The translations under genes were made by a program, and so were the position numbers. Positions 17,253-26,733 of a stretch of 64,000 nt of DNA are shown piece after piece. The notes beneath the pieces are model-generated. The model saw only the letters and a list, made by a program, of their open reading frames with translations, was not told the origin of the DNA and made no database searches. Numbering within the stretch: position 1 is the stretch's first letter; each line of letters starts with the position of its first letter. The stretch lies in contig NZ_FXUF01000002.1 of assembly GCF_900182905.1 (NCBI RefSeq), forward strand, positions 1 through 64,000, given 5' to 3'. Source of the DNA: Anoxynatronum buryatiense. GTDB taxonomy: Bacteria; Bacillota; Clostridia; Peptostreptococcales; Tindalliaceae.

Positions 17253-19112
17253 TTACTGATGGTTCAGTGAAGCTGCCAAAATGGTTTCACTTCGGTTGAT
17301 GAAGGCTTCAATATCTTCAGGTTTGAGAGCTTGCTGGCTCATCAATGCCAAATCGTACAGGTGATTAATGGTGATGTTGATGATAACGGGTTCTTCGGCG
17401 GTTAACAAGTACTGAATGATACCATTTTTCATGTTGATGAGCAGTGTGCTCTTTGCCTGTATTTTTTTAGCCGAAACATCTGTGGGATTGATGAAACCAT
17501 AAATCTCAAGCATATCTGCCATTCTTCTCGATTTTTCATCATTGATGATTATTGTGGAAATGGAGGGGTGTTCCAAATTGGTGATTTTCAGATTCATATT
17601 CAAAAGGCGATCGCCCAGAGCATTCAAAAAATGTCTTTCTAACAAAGCGATTCGATGTTCATCACCTTCTTCAGAGTAGCCCTGAAAAAGCGATTCGATA
17701 TTGGAATCGATTCTAATGAACTTCAGACCGGGGCGAACCACCTCATATTTCCGCATAAAAGGCTGGTCGATGACATGATCGAAAAGCAAGGCATTCAAGC
17801 CACATTTTTTGAAAATCTCAATGTAGTGGGCTTGTTCAATGGCATCGGAAGCATAGTAGATGATTTCGGGATGTGCAGTGGCCGCCACGTTGTCGACGTA
17901 TTCCTGAATGGTCATGTAGTGGCCGTGGAGATCTTGAAAAATAATTTTGCGGGTCATGACAGAAGCGAAGGTTTTATCCTGCAAGACAGCGTACTTCATC
18001 GATGCGTTCAAATGTGGCCAGTGGGATTCGTACTGGTCTCTTTTCTTTTCAAAAAATTCATTCATGGCAATGGTGACCTCTTGAGAGAGAGATTCATAGA
18101 TCAGGCTGATCATGTCTTCAGGAGTTTCTTCTTCACGAAGCGAAGACCGATTGACCACCAAAGGCAGGTTGTCGCATTCAATGATGCCATTCTGCAGATT
18201 GACAAACTTGGGGATCAGTGTCTGGATGTTTTCACCCACGTACACTCCTCGACTGTAGACCTTCACAGTACCATCCAATTCTTCAGCGCCGTTCCGAGTG
18301 TTTCTAAAGAAGAAAACACCTCGCAATCCGATATCAATACTTTCAAATTTAATCCAGAAAAGGGGATCGTTGACATCATTAAAGAATGTTTTATAGAAGG
18401 TGTTCATTTCATTAGAGTCAATCAATTCTTTCGGTTGGTGCCAAAGAGGTGTCGGATCATTCATCAGCACCGGTTCGCTGTCAGGCGCCTTGTAGTAAAT
18501 GGCTGTTTTGGAGAAGGTGAAAAATTTTTGAACGATTTCCCGGATGAGTTCTGGTTTTTTAAGATAAGGATTCTCTTCGCTCAAGTGCAGAATAACATCA
18601 GTTCCAATATCATTTCTGTCACAGGGTTTCATCTGATACGACATATCAGACAGGCAGTCCCAACGAACGGCAGGGATATCATCCCGGTATGACTTTGTTT
18701 CAATGGTCACATGGTCTGACAGCATAAAAGCAGAATAAAAACCAACTCCAAAGTGGCCGATGATTGTATCTTTGCCAAGCTGATCATGGTGATTAATAAA
18801 ATCGGCGGCACCGGAAAAAGCGATTTGATTAATATATTGATGCACTTCAGCTTCGCTCATTCCAATGCCGTTGTCACGGATGATCAACTTTCTGGCATCA
18901 GCATCCAGCATTACATGAATAACGCCTTCTCTATGCGAATGATTCGATTCTTTGCTCTGAAGTCGCTCCAGTTTTTCGATGGCGTCAGCGGCATTGGAGA
19001 TTAATTCTCGAAAAACAATATCCTGTTCGGTATAGAGCCATTTTTTTAGGATGGTGAAGATGTTCCGGCTCTCAATGGAAAGCATTCCCTGTTGATTTTC
19101 AGCAATTTTCAT
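17253..19112 (-). CDS. htpG: HtpG, Hsp90-family chaperone
   Basis: The 619-residue ATP-dependent chaperone has the GHKL signature elements in order: RELISNAADA (Mg-binding Asn), IRDNGIGMS and GHFGVGFYSAFM. Middle and C-terminal dimer domains follow. The start at 19112 (KIAENQQGMLSIESRN) matches the usual N-terminus; earlier in-frame starts at 19157 and 19181 add a tail not typical of the family, but none of the starts has a strong ribosome site. It is a single-gene unit pointing toward cinA. Several segments look divergent from Bacillus HtpG. Confidence 0.92.
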   Translation of the reverse strand: MKIAENQQGMLSIESRNIFTILKKWLYTEQDIVFRELISNAADAIEKLERLQSKESNHSHREGVIHVMLDADARKLIIRDNGIGMSEAEVHQYINQIAFSGAADFINHHDQLGKDTIIGHFGVGFYSAFMLSDHVTIETKSYRDDIPAVRWDCLSDMSYQMKPCDRNDIGTDVILHLSEENPYLKKPELIREIVQKFFTFSKTAIYYKAPDSEPVLMNDPTPLWHQPKELIDSNEMNTFYKTFFNDVNDPLFWIKFESIDIGLRGVFFFRNTRNGAEELDGTVKVYSRGVYVGENIQTLIPKFVNLQNGIIECDNLPLVVNRSSLREEETPEDMISLIYESLSQEVTIAMNEFFEKKRDQYESHWPHLNASMKYAVLQDKTFASVMTRKIIFQDLHGHYMTIQEYVDNVAATAHPEIIYYASDAIEQAHYIEIFKKCGLNALLFDHVIDQPFMRKYEVVRPGLKFIRIDSNIESLFQGYSEEGDEHRIALLERHFLNALGDRLLNMNLKITNLEHPSISTIIINDEKSRRMADMLEIYGFINPTDVSAKKIQAKSTLLINMKNGIIQYLLTAEEPVIINITINHLYDLALMSQQALKPEDIEAFINRSETILAASLNHQ

Positions 19113-19338
19113 GATGGGTGCACCACTTTCGTAATGGACTTTAAAACATGCAGGCATTTTCTTTAGTCTGACTTGCACCATTATAACAAAAATAAGTTGA
19201 TGAACCAGCTAATTCCGAAGAATACACCATGCATAAAATGAATTTTACGATCCGCCTTCTTATAGATAAAATTCAGTTAGACGGCGTGTAATAGCTGTAG
19301 CAATGTTTGAATAAAAATGAATGGATGGAGGAAGAAAT

Positions 19339-20232
19339 ATGTCAAATGTTACACGAAAAACCAATACCAGTTATGTCCCATGGCCAACCTTTGAGGAAAT
19401 CAAAGAAATGTTTAAGGAACACTTTATCATGGACAGACGGGAAGATGGCGTTGTCACTGTGCGTATGCACTGCAATGGTGGTCCACTGATCTGGTCAATG
19501 GAACTTCATGACGCCATTGGAAAGATGTGGCGACTGCTTGGCACCGATCGTGACACTGAAATGATCATTTTTACAGGAACAGGCAACATTTGGGTGACTG
19601 ATTTTGAAGCCGCCAGCTGGGCGCCGGAGGGTGACAATGCCGGAGAAACCCGTTACAGTCACATGTTTGTGGATGGTCGCCGAATGATCATCACTATGAT
19701 TCAGGATGTGGAAGTTCCCACTCTGGGAGTTCTCAGCGGTTCCGGTGGACACACTGAGTTGGCGCTGATGTGTGATTTGGCCATTGCAGCTGACGACATT
19801 ACCGTACTGGATCCCCACATGCTGCCTGGCACCAACAATGTGCCCGGAGACGGTATTCACAGTTGTTTCTTCGAACTGATGCCGGCCCGTTTTGCAGCCT
19901 GGTACCTGATGACTGGGGACAAAATGAAAGCGGAAGATCTGGTGCGCTTAGGCCTTGTTTCGGAAGTGGTTCCCCGGGAAAAGCTGATGGACCGCGCCTA
20001 TGAAATTGCCGATATGCTGATGGCTCAGAATCGAATCGCCAGACGCTTGACGACTCAATTGGTGAGAAGAAACTGGAAAAAACGGATTTCTGATGATCTT
20101 GACATGGCCTTCGGAACCGAAATGTTCGGTATGTTCTGCGCCGATGAACTGCACTCAGAATTGCTCTCCATGATCGAATACCTGGGACTGGAAGGCAAGA
20201 TTGATCCGCCTCTGAAAGGTAAAATCAGATAA
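19339..20232 (+). CDS. Crotonase-fold beta-diketone hydrolase, 6-oxocamphor hydrolase-like
   Basis: The 297-residue protein belongs to the enoyl-CoA hydratase superfamily but carries the pattern of the C-C bond hydrolases. The conserved His set is visible: MHCNGGPLIWS (His44), GGHTE (His138), and DPH with PGDG (His160 and Asp171, the His-Asp pair of 6-oxocamphor hydrolase). The catalytic Glu pair of true hydratases is not evident. Known members cleave cyclic 1,3-diketones by a retro-Claisen reaction, without CoA. The start at 19339 follows GGAGGAAG. It heads a run with buk, BKACE and ptb, so it probably supplies the ring-opened oxo-acid. Confidence 0.78.
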   Translation: MSNVTRKTNTSYVPWPTFEEIKEMFKEHFIMDRREDGVVTVRMHCNGGPLIWSMELHDAIGKMWRLLGTDRDTEMIIFTGTGNIWVTDFEAASWAPEGDNAGETRYSHMFVDGRRMIITMIQDVEVPTLGVLSGSGGHTELALMCDLAIAADDITVLDPHMLPGTNNVPGDGIHSCFFELMPARFAAWYLMTGDKMKAEDLVRLGLVSEVVPREKLMDRAYEIADMLMAQNRIARRLTTQLVRRNWKKRISDDLDMAFGTEMFGMFCADELHSELLSMIEYLGLEGKIDPPLKGKIR

Positions 20233-20285
20233 AGTCATTTTAACAAGCGGGAATGCTGAGAAGCTAAATCGAAGAAACACCGTAA

Positions 20286-20328
20286 GGGTTTGTTGCCGTT
20301 GGAAACTAGCAATACCGGCAACAAATCC
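20286..20328 (+). other. Intercistronic hairpin between hydrolase and butyrate kinase genes
   Basis: GGGTTTGTTGCCG (20286-20298) pairs with CGGCAACAAATCC (20316-20328) over 13 bp with one G.U, around a 17-base loop. No T-run follows directly. It could protect or process the mRNA, or attenuate transcription into buk. It is the clearest structure in this 183-base gap. Confidence 0.55.
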
Positions 20329-20415
20329 GACTTTAATAAAGAATAGCCAGAGAGTCTATGTTCTGGAGGACAAAAGGGTCTTATCAATCAGTTTTCAGTA
20401 GAGGGAGGCGAAGGA

Positions 20416-21549
20416 ATGAAGAGGATTTTTGCTATCAACTGTGGTTCAACCTCCACAAAAGTGGCGTATTTTGAAGATGACAAAATGATCAAAAAAGTTT
20501 CCCTGGATATCACCGCAGAACAGCTGAAAAAAATGCCAAAAGTGCTGGATCAGCGTGACTATAGAACACAACAGGTGCAGGAGTTTCTTCGGGAAAACAG
20601 TTTGAATCCGGCAGAATTTCACATGGTTGTTTCAAGAGCTGGAACCATTCCATCAGTACCCTATGACGGCGCATATGAAGTGAATGACTTGATGATTGCT
20701 TCGGTGACCTATGCTCCTGAAGCCCAGCATGCATCGACACTTTCCTGCCTGATAGCCCATCAGTTGGTGAAGGGACTGGATGTGCCGGTGATTATTTATG
20801 ATCCCACCTGTGTTGATTCAGCAGACCCCATTGCAAAAGTCACAGGCATCCCAGAAATCATCAACATGCCCATCGCCCATTTATTAAACACCAAAATGGC
20901 TGGAATTACATACGCAGAATCAGTAGGCAAACAATACAAAGACCTGAACCTCATTATTGTGCAGCTGGGCGGCGGCATCACCCTCGGGTTTCATGACCAT
21001 GGACGCATTGCTGACTGGGTCTATGATGATGAAGGGCCCATGTCTCCCCAAAGGGCAGGAGCCATCCCCACCAGGTACATGGCCAATTTTTGCTATGAGC
21101 AATTCGCCTCAGGAAAAACTCTTCAGGAAGTACGCATGTACTTGTGTGGCCAGTCTGGATTGGTGGCCTATTTCGATACCCAGGATGTACGAGATGTGGT
21201 CGCAATGATGGAGGCAGGTGATGAACAGGCAGAACTGGTTCTGAAGGCAATGGCATATGGGGTTGCCAAAAGCATTGGAGCATTAGCGGTAACCCGGGAA
21301 GGAAAAGTGGACCAAATCATCATCACCGGGGGCATTGCCCATAGCGAACTGTTGACGAACTGGATCAAAGAGAAAGTGTCTTTCATTGCTCCAGTATCAG
21401 TCATTCCGGGAGAGCGGGAAATGGAAGCCTTGGCGGCGGGAGCGTTAAGAGTTCTTAATGGTGAAGAAGCAGTGCATCCCTATATCTATTATCCCAAGGG
21501 ATACAGTTCCATCGAAGAGATCATTCAAAATCCCAATTTTCTCGCCTAA
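20416..21549 (+). CDS. buk: Butyrate kinase-family acyl kinase
   Basis: The 377-residue enzyme of the acetate kinase/Hsc70 fold moves phosphate between acyl phosphate and ADP. The N-terminal AINCGSTSTKVAYF and the internal LGGGITLGFHDHGRI phosphate loops are typical of Buk, as is the central ADPIAKVTGIPEI segment. GGGAGGCGAAGG precedes the start. It lies in a run with BKACE and ptb rather than in the common ptb-buk order. It can make ATP from butyryl phosphate or, in reverse, activate an acid. Confidence 0.92.
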   Translation: MKRIFAINCGSTSTKVAYFEDDKMIKKVSLDITAEQLKKMPKVLDQRDYRTQQVQEFLRENSLNPAEFHMVVSRAGTIPSVPYDGAYEVNDLMIASVTYAPEAQHASTLSCLIAHQLVKGLDVPVIIYDPTCVDSADPIAKVTGIPEIINMPIAHLLNTKMAGITYAESVGKQYKDLNLIIVQLGGGITLGFHDHGRIADWVYDDEGPMSPQRAGAIPTRYMANFCYEQFASGKTLQEVRMYLCGQSGLVAYFDTQDVRDVVAMMEAGDEQAELVLKAMAYGVAKSIGALAVTREGKVDQIIITGGIAHSELLTNWIKEKVSFIAPVSVIPGEREMEALAAGALRVLNGEEAVHPYIYYPKGYSSIEEIIQNPNFLA

Positions 21550-21567
21550 AGAAAAAGGAGGTTTATC

Positions 21568-22401
21568 ATGTTACTTGATCAAAAAGTGATCATCACAGCG
21601 GCGCTGACCGGTGCGATGACGCCAAAAGAAATGAATCCCCATATTCCCCTGACGCCCGAAGAAATTGCAGAAGATGCTTACCAATGCTGGAAAGCCGGTG
21701 CTGCAGTGGTGCATCTTCACATGCGTGATGAAGCCGGGCTTGGCACCATGGACAAGGAGAAGTTCAAAAAAACCATCGAGTTGATAAAAGGAAAGCCCGG
21801 ATGCGATGTGGTGATCAACTGCACCACTTCTGGCGATAACCGGGCCAGCTATGAAGATAGAATGGCTCACTTGGATTATGTGAAGCCGGAATTGGCTTCC
21901 TTCGATGCCGGATCGTTCAACTGGATGCCTTTCGGAATCTTTGATAATTCACCCCAGTTTCTGGAACCTCTTGGTAAAAAAATGAAAGAACTGGGTGTTA
22001 AGCCGGAACTGGAGATTTTTGATTCAGGATTTATGAATATTGTTAATTATTATGTCAAAAAAGGCGTGATTGATGCTCCCGGCCACTATCAGTTTGTGCT
22101 TGGCGTGTTGGGCGGCATGGAAGCCACTGTTAAAAATTTACAGTACCTTTTTGAAATGCTGCCGAAGGATTCCACCTGGTCTGCCTTTGGACTGGGTAAG
22201 CAGCATATGCCCATTATGTATGCCACTTTGGCACTGGGGGGCCACTTGAGAGTTGGGCTGGAAGACAATGTCTATTACAGTAAAGGCCAGCTGGCCACCA
22301 ATGTCATGCTGGTGGAACGAGCAGTGCGTGCTGTAACAGAATTTGGCAAAATGCCGGCAAAACCCAATGAAGCCAGGGAAATTCTTGGACTAAAGCGATA
22401 G
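21568..22401 (+). CDS. Beta-keto acid cleavage enzyme (BKACE family)
   Basis: The 277-residue TIM-barrel protein matches the family of 3-keto-5-aminohexanoate cleavage enzyme (Kce). The zinc site is seen as H49 and H51 in VVHLHMRD, and the GLEDN segment late in the chain supplies the Glu. These enzymes condense a beta-keto acid with acetyl-CoA and release acetoacetate plus a new acyl-CoA. The start follows AAAGGAGG and is 18 bases from buk. Next to a beta-diketone hydrolase, a substrate such as 3,5-dioxohexanoate or another ring-opened keto acid is plausible, and lysine fermentation is less so because no other kam/kdd/kal genes are present. Confidence 0.88.
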   Translation: MLLDQKVIITAALTGAMTPKEMNPHIPLTPEEIAEDAYQCWKAGAAVVHLHMRDEAGLGTMDKEKFKKTIELIKGKPGCDVVINCTTSGDNRASYEDRMAHLDYVKPELASFDAGSFNWMPFGIFDNSPQFLEPLGKKMKELGVKPELEIFDSGFMNIVNYYVKKGVIDAPGHYQFVLGVLGGMEATVKNLQYLFEMLPKDSTWSAFGLGKQHMPIMYATLALGGHLRVGLEDNVYYSKGQLATNVMLVERAVRAVTEFGKMPAKPNEAREILGLKR

Positions 22402-22412
22402 AGGGTGATGAC

Positions 22413-23318
22413 ATGTACAAAGACTATCATGCACTCATTGAGGCTAAATTAAACATGAAAAAAGCCCCATCAAGAGCGGTGGTGGCCGGTGCAGACGATG
22501 AGCATGTGCTTGAAGCCGTATTTCTGGCCCAGAAAAAAGGGTTCGTTCACCCGGTGCTGGTGGGTGATCAGAACGCTGTTGAGAAAATGGTGCGGGATTT
22601 GGGTTTTCAGGATCAACTGCAGACATTGATTCACTGTGATGCCGGCAGTAATCCTTCGGCAATGGCTGTGAAGTTGGTGCGGGAAGGTCAGGGAGATTTC
22701 ATCATCAAGGGGAGGTTAGAGACAAGAGATCTTCTGAAGCCAGTTCTCAACAAAGAGACGGGATTGAATAAGAGTGGATTTATGACCCACTTTGGGCTGA
22801 TGCAAATCAAAGGATACCACAAACTGCTGGCCATGAGCGATTGCGCGGTAATTCCACATCCCACATTGGATGAAAAAAAACAAATTGTTGAGCTGGGCAT
22901 TCAAAGCTTGAAAAAGCTGGGTTATGAAATACCAGTGGTGGGGGCCCTTTGCGCTGTTGAAACCGTATCAGAAAAAATGCCCGAAACCATTGAAGCAGAG
23001 AAGCTCCAAAAGATGGCCGAAGCAGGTGTCTTTGGCAAGGCTGTCATTATGGGTCCCATTTCTTTTGATCTGGCCACCAGAAAGGAATCGGCAGCCATCA
23101 AGGGATACGCTTCGCCTTATGCGGGAGAAGTGGATATGCTGCTGGTGCCGCAAATGGTGACCGGAAATGTGATGAGTAAAATCTGGAATGTTGACCCGGA
23201 AAACATACTGGCAGGGTGCCTTGTAGGGGCAGACGTTCCCATTGTGCTCACTTCAAGAAGTGCCAGTATGACTGAAAAGCTACACTCAATCTTATTGTGC
23301 AATATGTTGAGCGGGTAA
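22413..23318 (+). CDS. ptb: Phosphate butyryltransferase-family protein
   Basis: The 301-residue protein is of the phosphotransacetylase/Ptb family, which exchanges CoA and phosphate on short acyl groups. Typical segments are RAVVAGADDEHVLEA near the N-terminus, DFIIKGRLETRDLLKPVL, and VDMLLVPQMVTGNVMSK near the end. It starts 11 bases after BKACE with GAGGGTGATGAC. With Buk it would link an acyl-CoA to ATP. The stop is three bases from the end of the convergent lysR gene. Confidence 0.9.
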   Translation: MYKDYHALIEAKLNMKKAPSRAVVAGADDEHVLEAVFLAQKKGFVHPVLVGDQNAVEKMVRDLGFQDQLQTLIHCDAGSNPSAMAVKLVREGQGDFIIKGRLETRDLLKPVLNKETGLNKSGFMTHFGLMQIKGYHKLLAMSDCAVIPHPTLDEKKQIVELGIQSLKKLGYEIPVVGALCAVETVSEKMPETIEAEKLQKMAEAGVFGKAVIMGPISFDLATRKESAAIKGYASPYAGEVDMLLVPQMVTGNVMSKIWNVDPENILAGCLVGADVPIVLTSRSASMTEKLHSILLCNMLSG

Positions 23319-23321
23319 AGG

Positions 23322-24233
23322 CTACTGGAAAGTGCAGCTGCTTTCTGCACAAAGAGATTTGACAGTGTCCACGTAACTCAATACCAGTTCGGAAGCAAAC
23401 TCTTTTTTGTAGAGCATGACAATAGTGCTTTTGGCAGAGAAGTCTTCCAAAGGAATGTAGGCAATGCCTCCTTCGCCACTTGTTGACTTCGTCAGAGAAA
23501 TGGGCACGATACTATAGCCAAGACCCAGAGATGCTTTTAACATTGCCGAATCAGTATTATTCACATACGTAGGCGTGATTTTTCGGATGCCCGAATAAGA
23601 TTGAAGTTCATGAATCATTAGTTTCATAAAAGGTGGTTCAATGTGAGAAGGTAGGATCAATGGCAATGATTCAACAATTCCGGAGATGGATTTTGGGGTG
23701 GGTTTGGGAAAGAGAGACGAAGACACAACAATGGCAAAATCGTCAGCTCCGATGGAAATGCGTTCCAGATCATCGTAGCCTGCAGCGGCAAAATCGTAGG
23801 TGAATCCGATCTGATAAAGATTATATTGGACGGCTGAAGGGATCTCATTAAAGTCGTAGGTTTCAACAATGAGTTCAATGGACGGATGTTCCTGATGGAA
23901 CAGCGTGAGTGAATCTGAAAGCGTCTGGCACAGATTGCCAGGAGAGGTAATCCGCAAGACGCCGGTGTTTCCTTGATCTGCAACTTGAACATTGTGCAGG
24001 ATGATTTCCATATGTTTCATCAGCAGGGCGCATTCTTGTTCAAAGACTTTCCCAGCTTCTGTCAATTCCAGCTGTTTATGATGACGCTCAAAGAGTCTTG
24101 CTTTCAATTCTTCTTCAAGAGCCATGATATTGCGGCTGAGGGTTGACTGGCTGATATAAAAATGTTTCGCCGCTTTAGTAATGTTCTTATACTTGGCAAT
24201 GTATAGAAAGTATTGCAACGTTTCTAAGTTCAT
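23322..24233 (-). CDS. LysR-family transcriptional regulator
   Basis: The 303-residue protein has an N-terminal winged helix-turn-helix (NITKAAKHFYISQSTLSRNI, about 18-38) and a C-terminal co-inducer domain of periplasmic-binding fold. ATG 24233 is used because AAAGGA stands eight to nine bases away; the codon at 24242 touches the ribosome site. It is divergent from the thiolase operon across 103 bases and converges on ptb. LysR proteins normally control the divergent neighbour, so it likely regulates the ring-cleavage genes in answer to a pathway compound. Confidence 0.9.
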   Translation of the reverse strand: MNLETLQYFLYIAKYKNITKAAKHFYISQSTLSRNIMALEEELKARLFERHHKQLELTEAGKVFEQECALLMKHMEIILHNVQVADQGNTGVLRITSPGNLCQTLSDSLTLFHQEHPSIELIVETYDFNEIPSAVQYNLYQIGFTYDFAAAGYDDLERISIGADDFAIVVSSSLFPKPTPKSISGIVESLPLILPSHIEPPFMKLMIHELQSYSGIRKITPTYVNNTDSAMLKASLGLGYSIVPISLTKSTSGEGGIAYIPLEDFSAKSTIVMLYKKEFASELVLSYVDTVKSLCAESSCTFQ

Positions 24234-24336
24234 GACAATCATCCTTTCATAAGTACCGCTGATTTCATTCTAACGGAATCATTCATGGTGATCAACCAAA
24301 TAATATAAATATGCAACTGAGAAAAGAGGTTTTGAA

Positions 24337-25491
24337 ATGGAAAAATGTGTTATCGTTGCCCATGGGCGCTCACCCATCGGAAAGGCCTCCAAAGGATCAC
24401 TTTCCAAGGCGAATCCTGTGGATTATGGTGCAGAAGTACTTAAGGGTGTTCTGAAGAAGGTGTCGGTGCTTGATCCTTTGGAAATAGATGATGTTATTGT
24501 GGGGTGTGCTATACCGGAGGGAAAAATGGGACTTAATCCCGCACGAAACATTGTCATCAGGGCAGGGTTGCCCGAGACTGTATCAGCCCAAACCGTTAAC
24601 AGATTTTGTGCTTCTGGAATTCAGTCTGCAGCCATGGGAGCTTCCATGATCATGAGTGGTTTACAGGATGTGGTGGTGGCCGGTGGAGTTGAATCAATGA
24701 GCGCTCCAGTGCTTTCTGCAGATCAATCTTATTTAAATCAATGGTTGATGGATAACACAGATATTTACATGCCTATGGGAATCACGGCTGAAAACGTTGC
24801 AGAAAAATATGGGATTACCCGCGAAGCAATGGAAGCCATGGCTGTCGACAGTCACCAAAAAGCCTCTCAGGCGGTGGAAGACGGGTTGTTTGTGGATGAA
24901 ATCATTCCTGTTACTGGTTACGACGGGGAAGGGCAGGCTTTTGTTTTTTCTGTCGATGAAGGCTGTCGAAAAGAGACGGCAATGGAATCATTGGCAGTTC
25001 TAAAACCTTGCTTTAAGGAAAATGGCAGGGTGACAGCGGCCACTTCATCACAACGCAGTGATGGTGCCGCATTTGTTGTTCTTATGTCAGAAACGAAAGC
25101 CCAATCTTTGAACATTAAACCCATTGCTTCATTTGTCTCCTTCGCTGTTGCCGGCCTGGATCCCGCATTAATGGGCATGGGGCCAGTACCTGCCGTAAAA
25201 GCAGTAATGAAGAAATCAGGACTGTCACTGAAAGAGATGAAAGTGATTGAGTTGAACGAAGCCTTTGCATCCCAGGCAATTGCCACCATGAAGGAACTGG
25301 GAATGAATCCTGCCAATGTAAACCCCCGGGGCGGGGCGTTGGCACTGGGACACCCGCTGGGAGCAACAGGCACCATTCTGTTGGGAAAAGTGATGAACTG
25401 TCTGAAATATCAACAGGAGGCCTATGGATTGGTTACTATGTGCATTGGTGGCGGCATGGGTGCTGCCTGCATTATTCAAATGGAAGGTTAG
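24337..25491 (+). CDS. Thiolase (acetyl-CoA acyltransferase)
   Basis: The 384-residue enzyme shows the active-site elements NRFCASGIQS (nucleophilic Cys near 88), NEAFASQ, GGALALGHPLGATG (His) and CIGGGMG (second Cys). It splits 3-ketoacyl-CoA with CoA or joins acetyl-CoA units. It opens the right-hand operon, divergent from lysR. In this cluster it could cleave acetoacetyl-CoA or a longer ketoacyl-CoA from the ring-derived acid. GAAAAGAGG is the ribosome site. Confidence 0.93.
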   Translation: MEKCVIVAHGRSPIGKASKGSLSKANPVDYGAEVLKGVLKKVSVLDPLEIDDVIVGCAIPEGKMGLNPARNIVIRAGLPETVSAQTVNRFCASGIQSAAMGASMIMSGLQDVVVAGGVESMSAPVLSADQSYLNQWLMDNTDIYMPMGITAENVAEKYGITREAMEAMAVDSHQKASQAVEDGLFVDEIIPVTGYDGEGQAFVFSVDEGCRKETAMESLAVLKPCFKENGRVTAATSSQRSDGAAFVVLMSETKAQSLNIKPIASFVSFAVAGLDPALMGMGPVPAVKAVMKKSGLSLKEMKVIELNEAFASQAIATMKELGMNPANVNPRGGALALGHPLGATGTILLGKVMNCLKYQQEAYGLVTMCIGGGMGAACIIQMEG

Positions 25492-25500
25492 GCGAATGAG

Positions 25501-26733
25501 ATGAACTTTGAAAGCAAAAGATGGCGCTATATGATGGCGGCAATGCTCCTAGCCCTGTGTTCGGGGATTGGATATGCATGGAGCGTTTTTCAAAAACCAC
25601 TGATGGAAAACTTTGAGTGGGCATTGGAAACCATATCAATCACATTCACCGTTCAGGTAATGATCTCCACCCTGGCTCCCGTTTTCTTAAGTCGATTTCA
25701 GAAAATCTGGGGCGTTCAGAAGTATCTTCGTGTGGGCATGAGCATCTATATACTGGGAATTTTGGCTACGATGTTTACCTCCTCCATCGGATATTTATAT
25801 ATCGTTTACGGGATTGTGGTTGGTATTGGTATTGCCATGCTGTATCCGGCATTAATGGCATACGCCACCGGTCTTTTTCCCGATAAAACGGGAATGGCCT
25901 CCGGATTGTTGGCCAGTGCCTACGGAAGTGGTGCCGTTTTATGGGCGCCCATTGCCACCTTTTTCATGAATCGATTTGGGGTGCTGTCGGTTTTCGGTCT
26001 CTTAGCTGGGATATTTGCGGTCATCATGGTGCCGGTTTCTTTCATTATCCGCGGTATTCCCGCAAATTTCAAATCAACTCTGGACTCGAAACGCGGATCT
26101 GGTGCGAATAATGTTACGGCAAAAGACTACACCTGGAAGGAAATGCTGCAAACAGTTAATTTTTATATGATATTGGTATCCCTGACACTGGGCGCCACTG
26201 CAGGTCTGATGATCACCGGTCATGCATCGGGAATGATGCAGGAGATTCTATCCTTTACAGCAGAACAGGCGGCGGTGCTGGTAGGAATCTTTTCCGCATT
26301 TAATGCACTGGGGCGTTTGATTTTCGGGTTTGTATCTGATCGTCTGGGCAGGTACAACGTGATTTTGCTATTATTTGCTGTTATTGGTGGTGCTATGCTC
26401 ATACTATCTCAAACCACTGGGTTAATATTTGTTATCGCCTTGCTCTCCATCAGTGCCTGCTATGGTGGCTTTGCATCCATGTTTTCTCCGGTTTGTGCAG
26501 ATAACTTTGGGATGAAGCATCTGTCAGTTAATTATTCATTTCTATACATTGCCTATGGCATGGCCGGCTTGATTGGTCCTCAGATGGCAGCGAGAATCCG
26601 TTCGGCCAGCGGCAGTTATGAAACAGCCTTTTTAGCCGTTGCAGGAATGAGTGTCGTCGGGTTTATCCTTGTGTTAAGATTGAGGTTTAAGAAAAATAGT
26701 CAAACCTCAAATACGCTTAAGGAGAGTGAGTAA
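25501..26733 (+). CDS. MFS transporter, oxalate/formate antiporter (OFA)-like
   Basis: The 410-residue protein has about 12 membrane helices in two halves. The opening helix GIGYAWSVFQKPLMENF and the FSDRLGR-type loop between helices 8 and 9 (VSDRLGRYN) are typical of the OFA group, which carries small carboxylates. It starts nine bases after the thiolase and its stop overlaps the next start by one base. It may import the acid substrate or export a product. Confidence 0.87.
   Translation: MNFESKRWRYMMAAMLLALCSGIGYAWSVFQKPLMENFEWALETISITFTVQVMISTLAPVFLSRFQKIWGVQKYLRVGMSIYILGILATMFTSSIGYLYIVYGIVVGIGIAMLYPALMAYATGLFPDKTGMASGLLASAYGSGAVLWAPIATFFMNRFGVLSVFGLLAGIFAVIMVPVSFIIRGIPANFKSTLDSKRGSGANNVTAKDYTWKEMLQTVNFYMILVSLTLGATAGLMITGHASGMMQEILSFTAEQAAVLVGIFSAFNALGRLIFGFVSDRLGRYNVILLLFAVIGGAMLILSQTTGLIFVIALLSISACYGGFASMFSPVCADNFGMKHLSVNYSFLYIAYGMAGLIGPQMAARIRSASGSYETAFLAVAGMSVVGFILVLRLRFKKNSQTSNTLKESE

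Noticed and set aside
17655-18692. A 345-codon plus-strand frame inside htpG
   Set aside because: It is antisense to a clear htpG gene with all GHKL motifs; the long frame follows from codon usage in the real gene.
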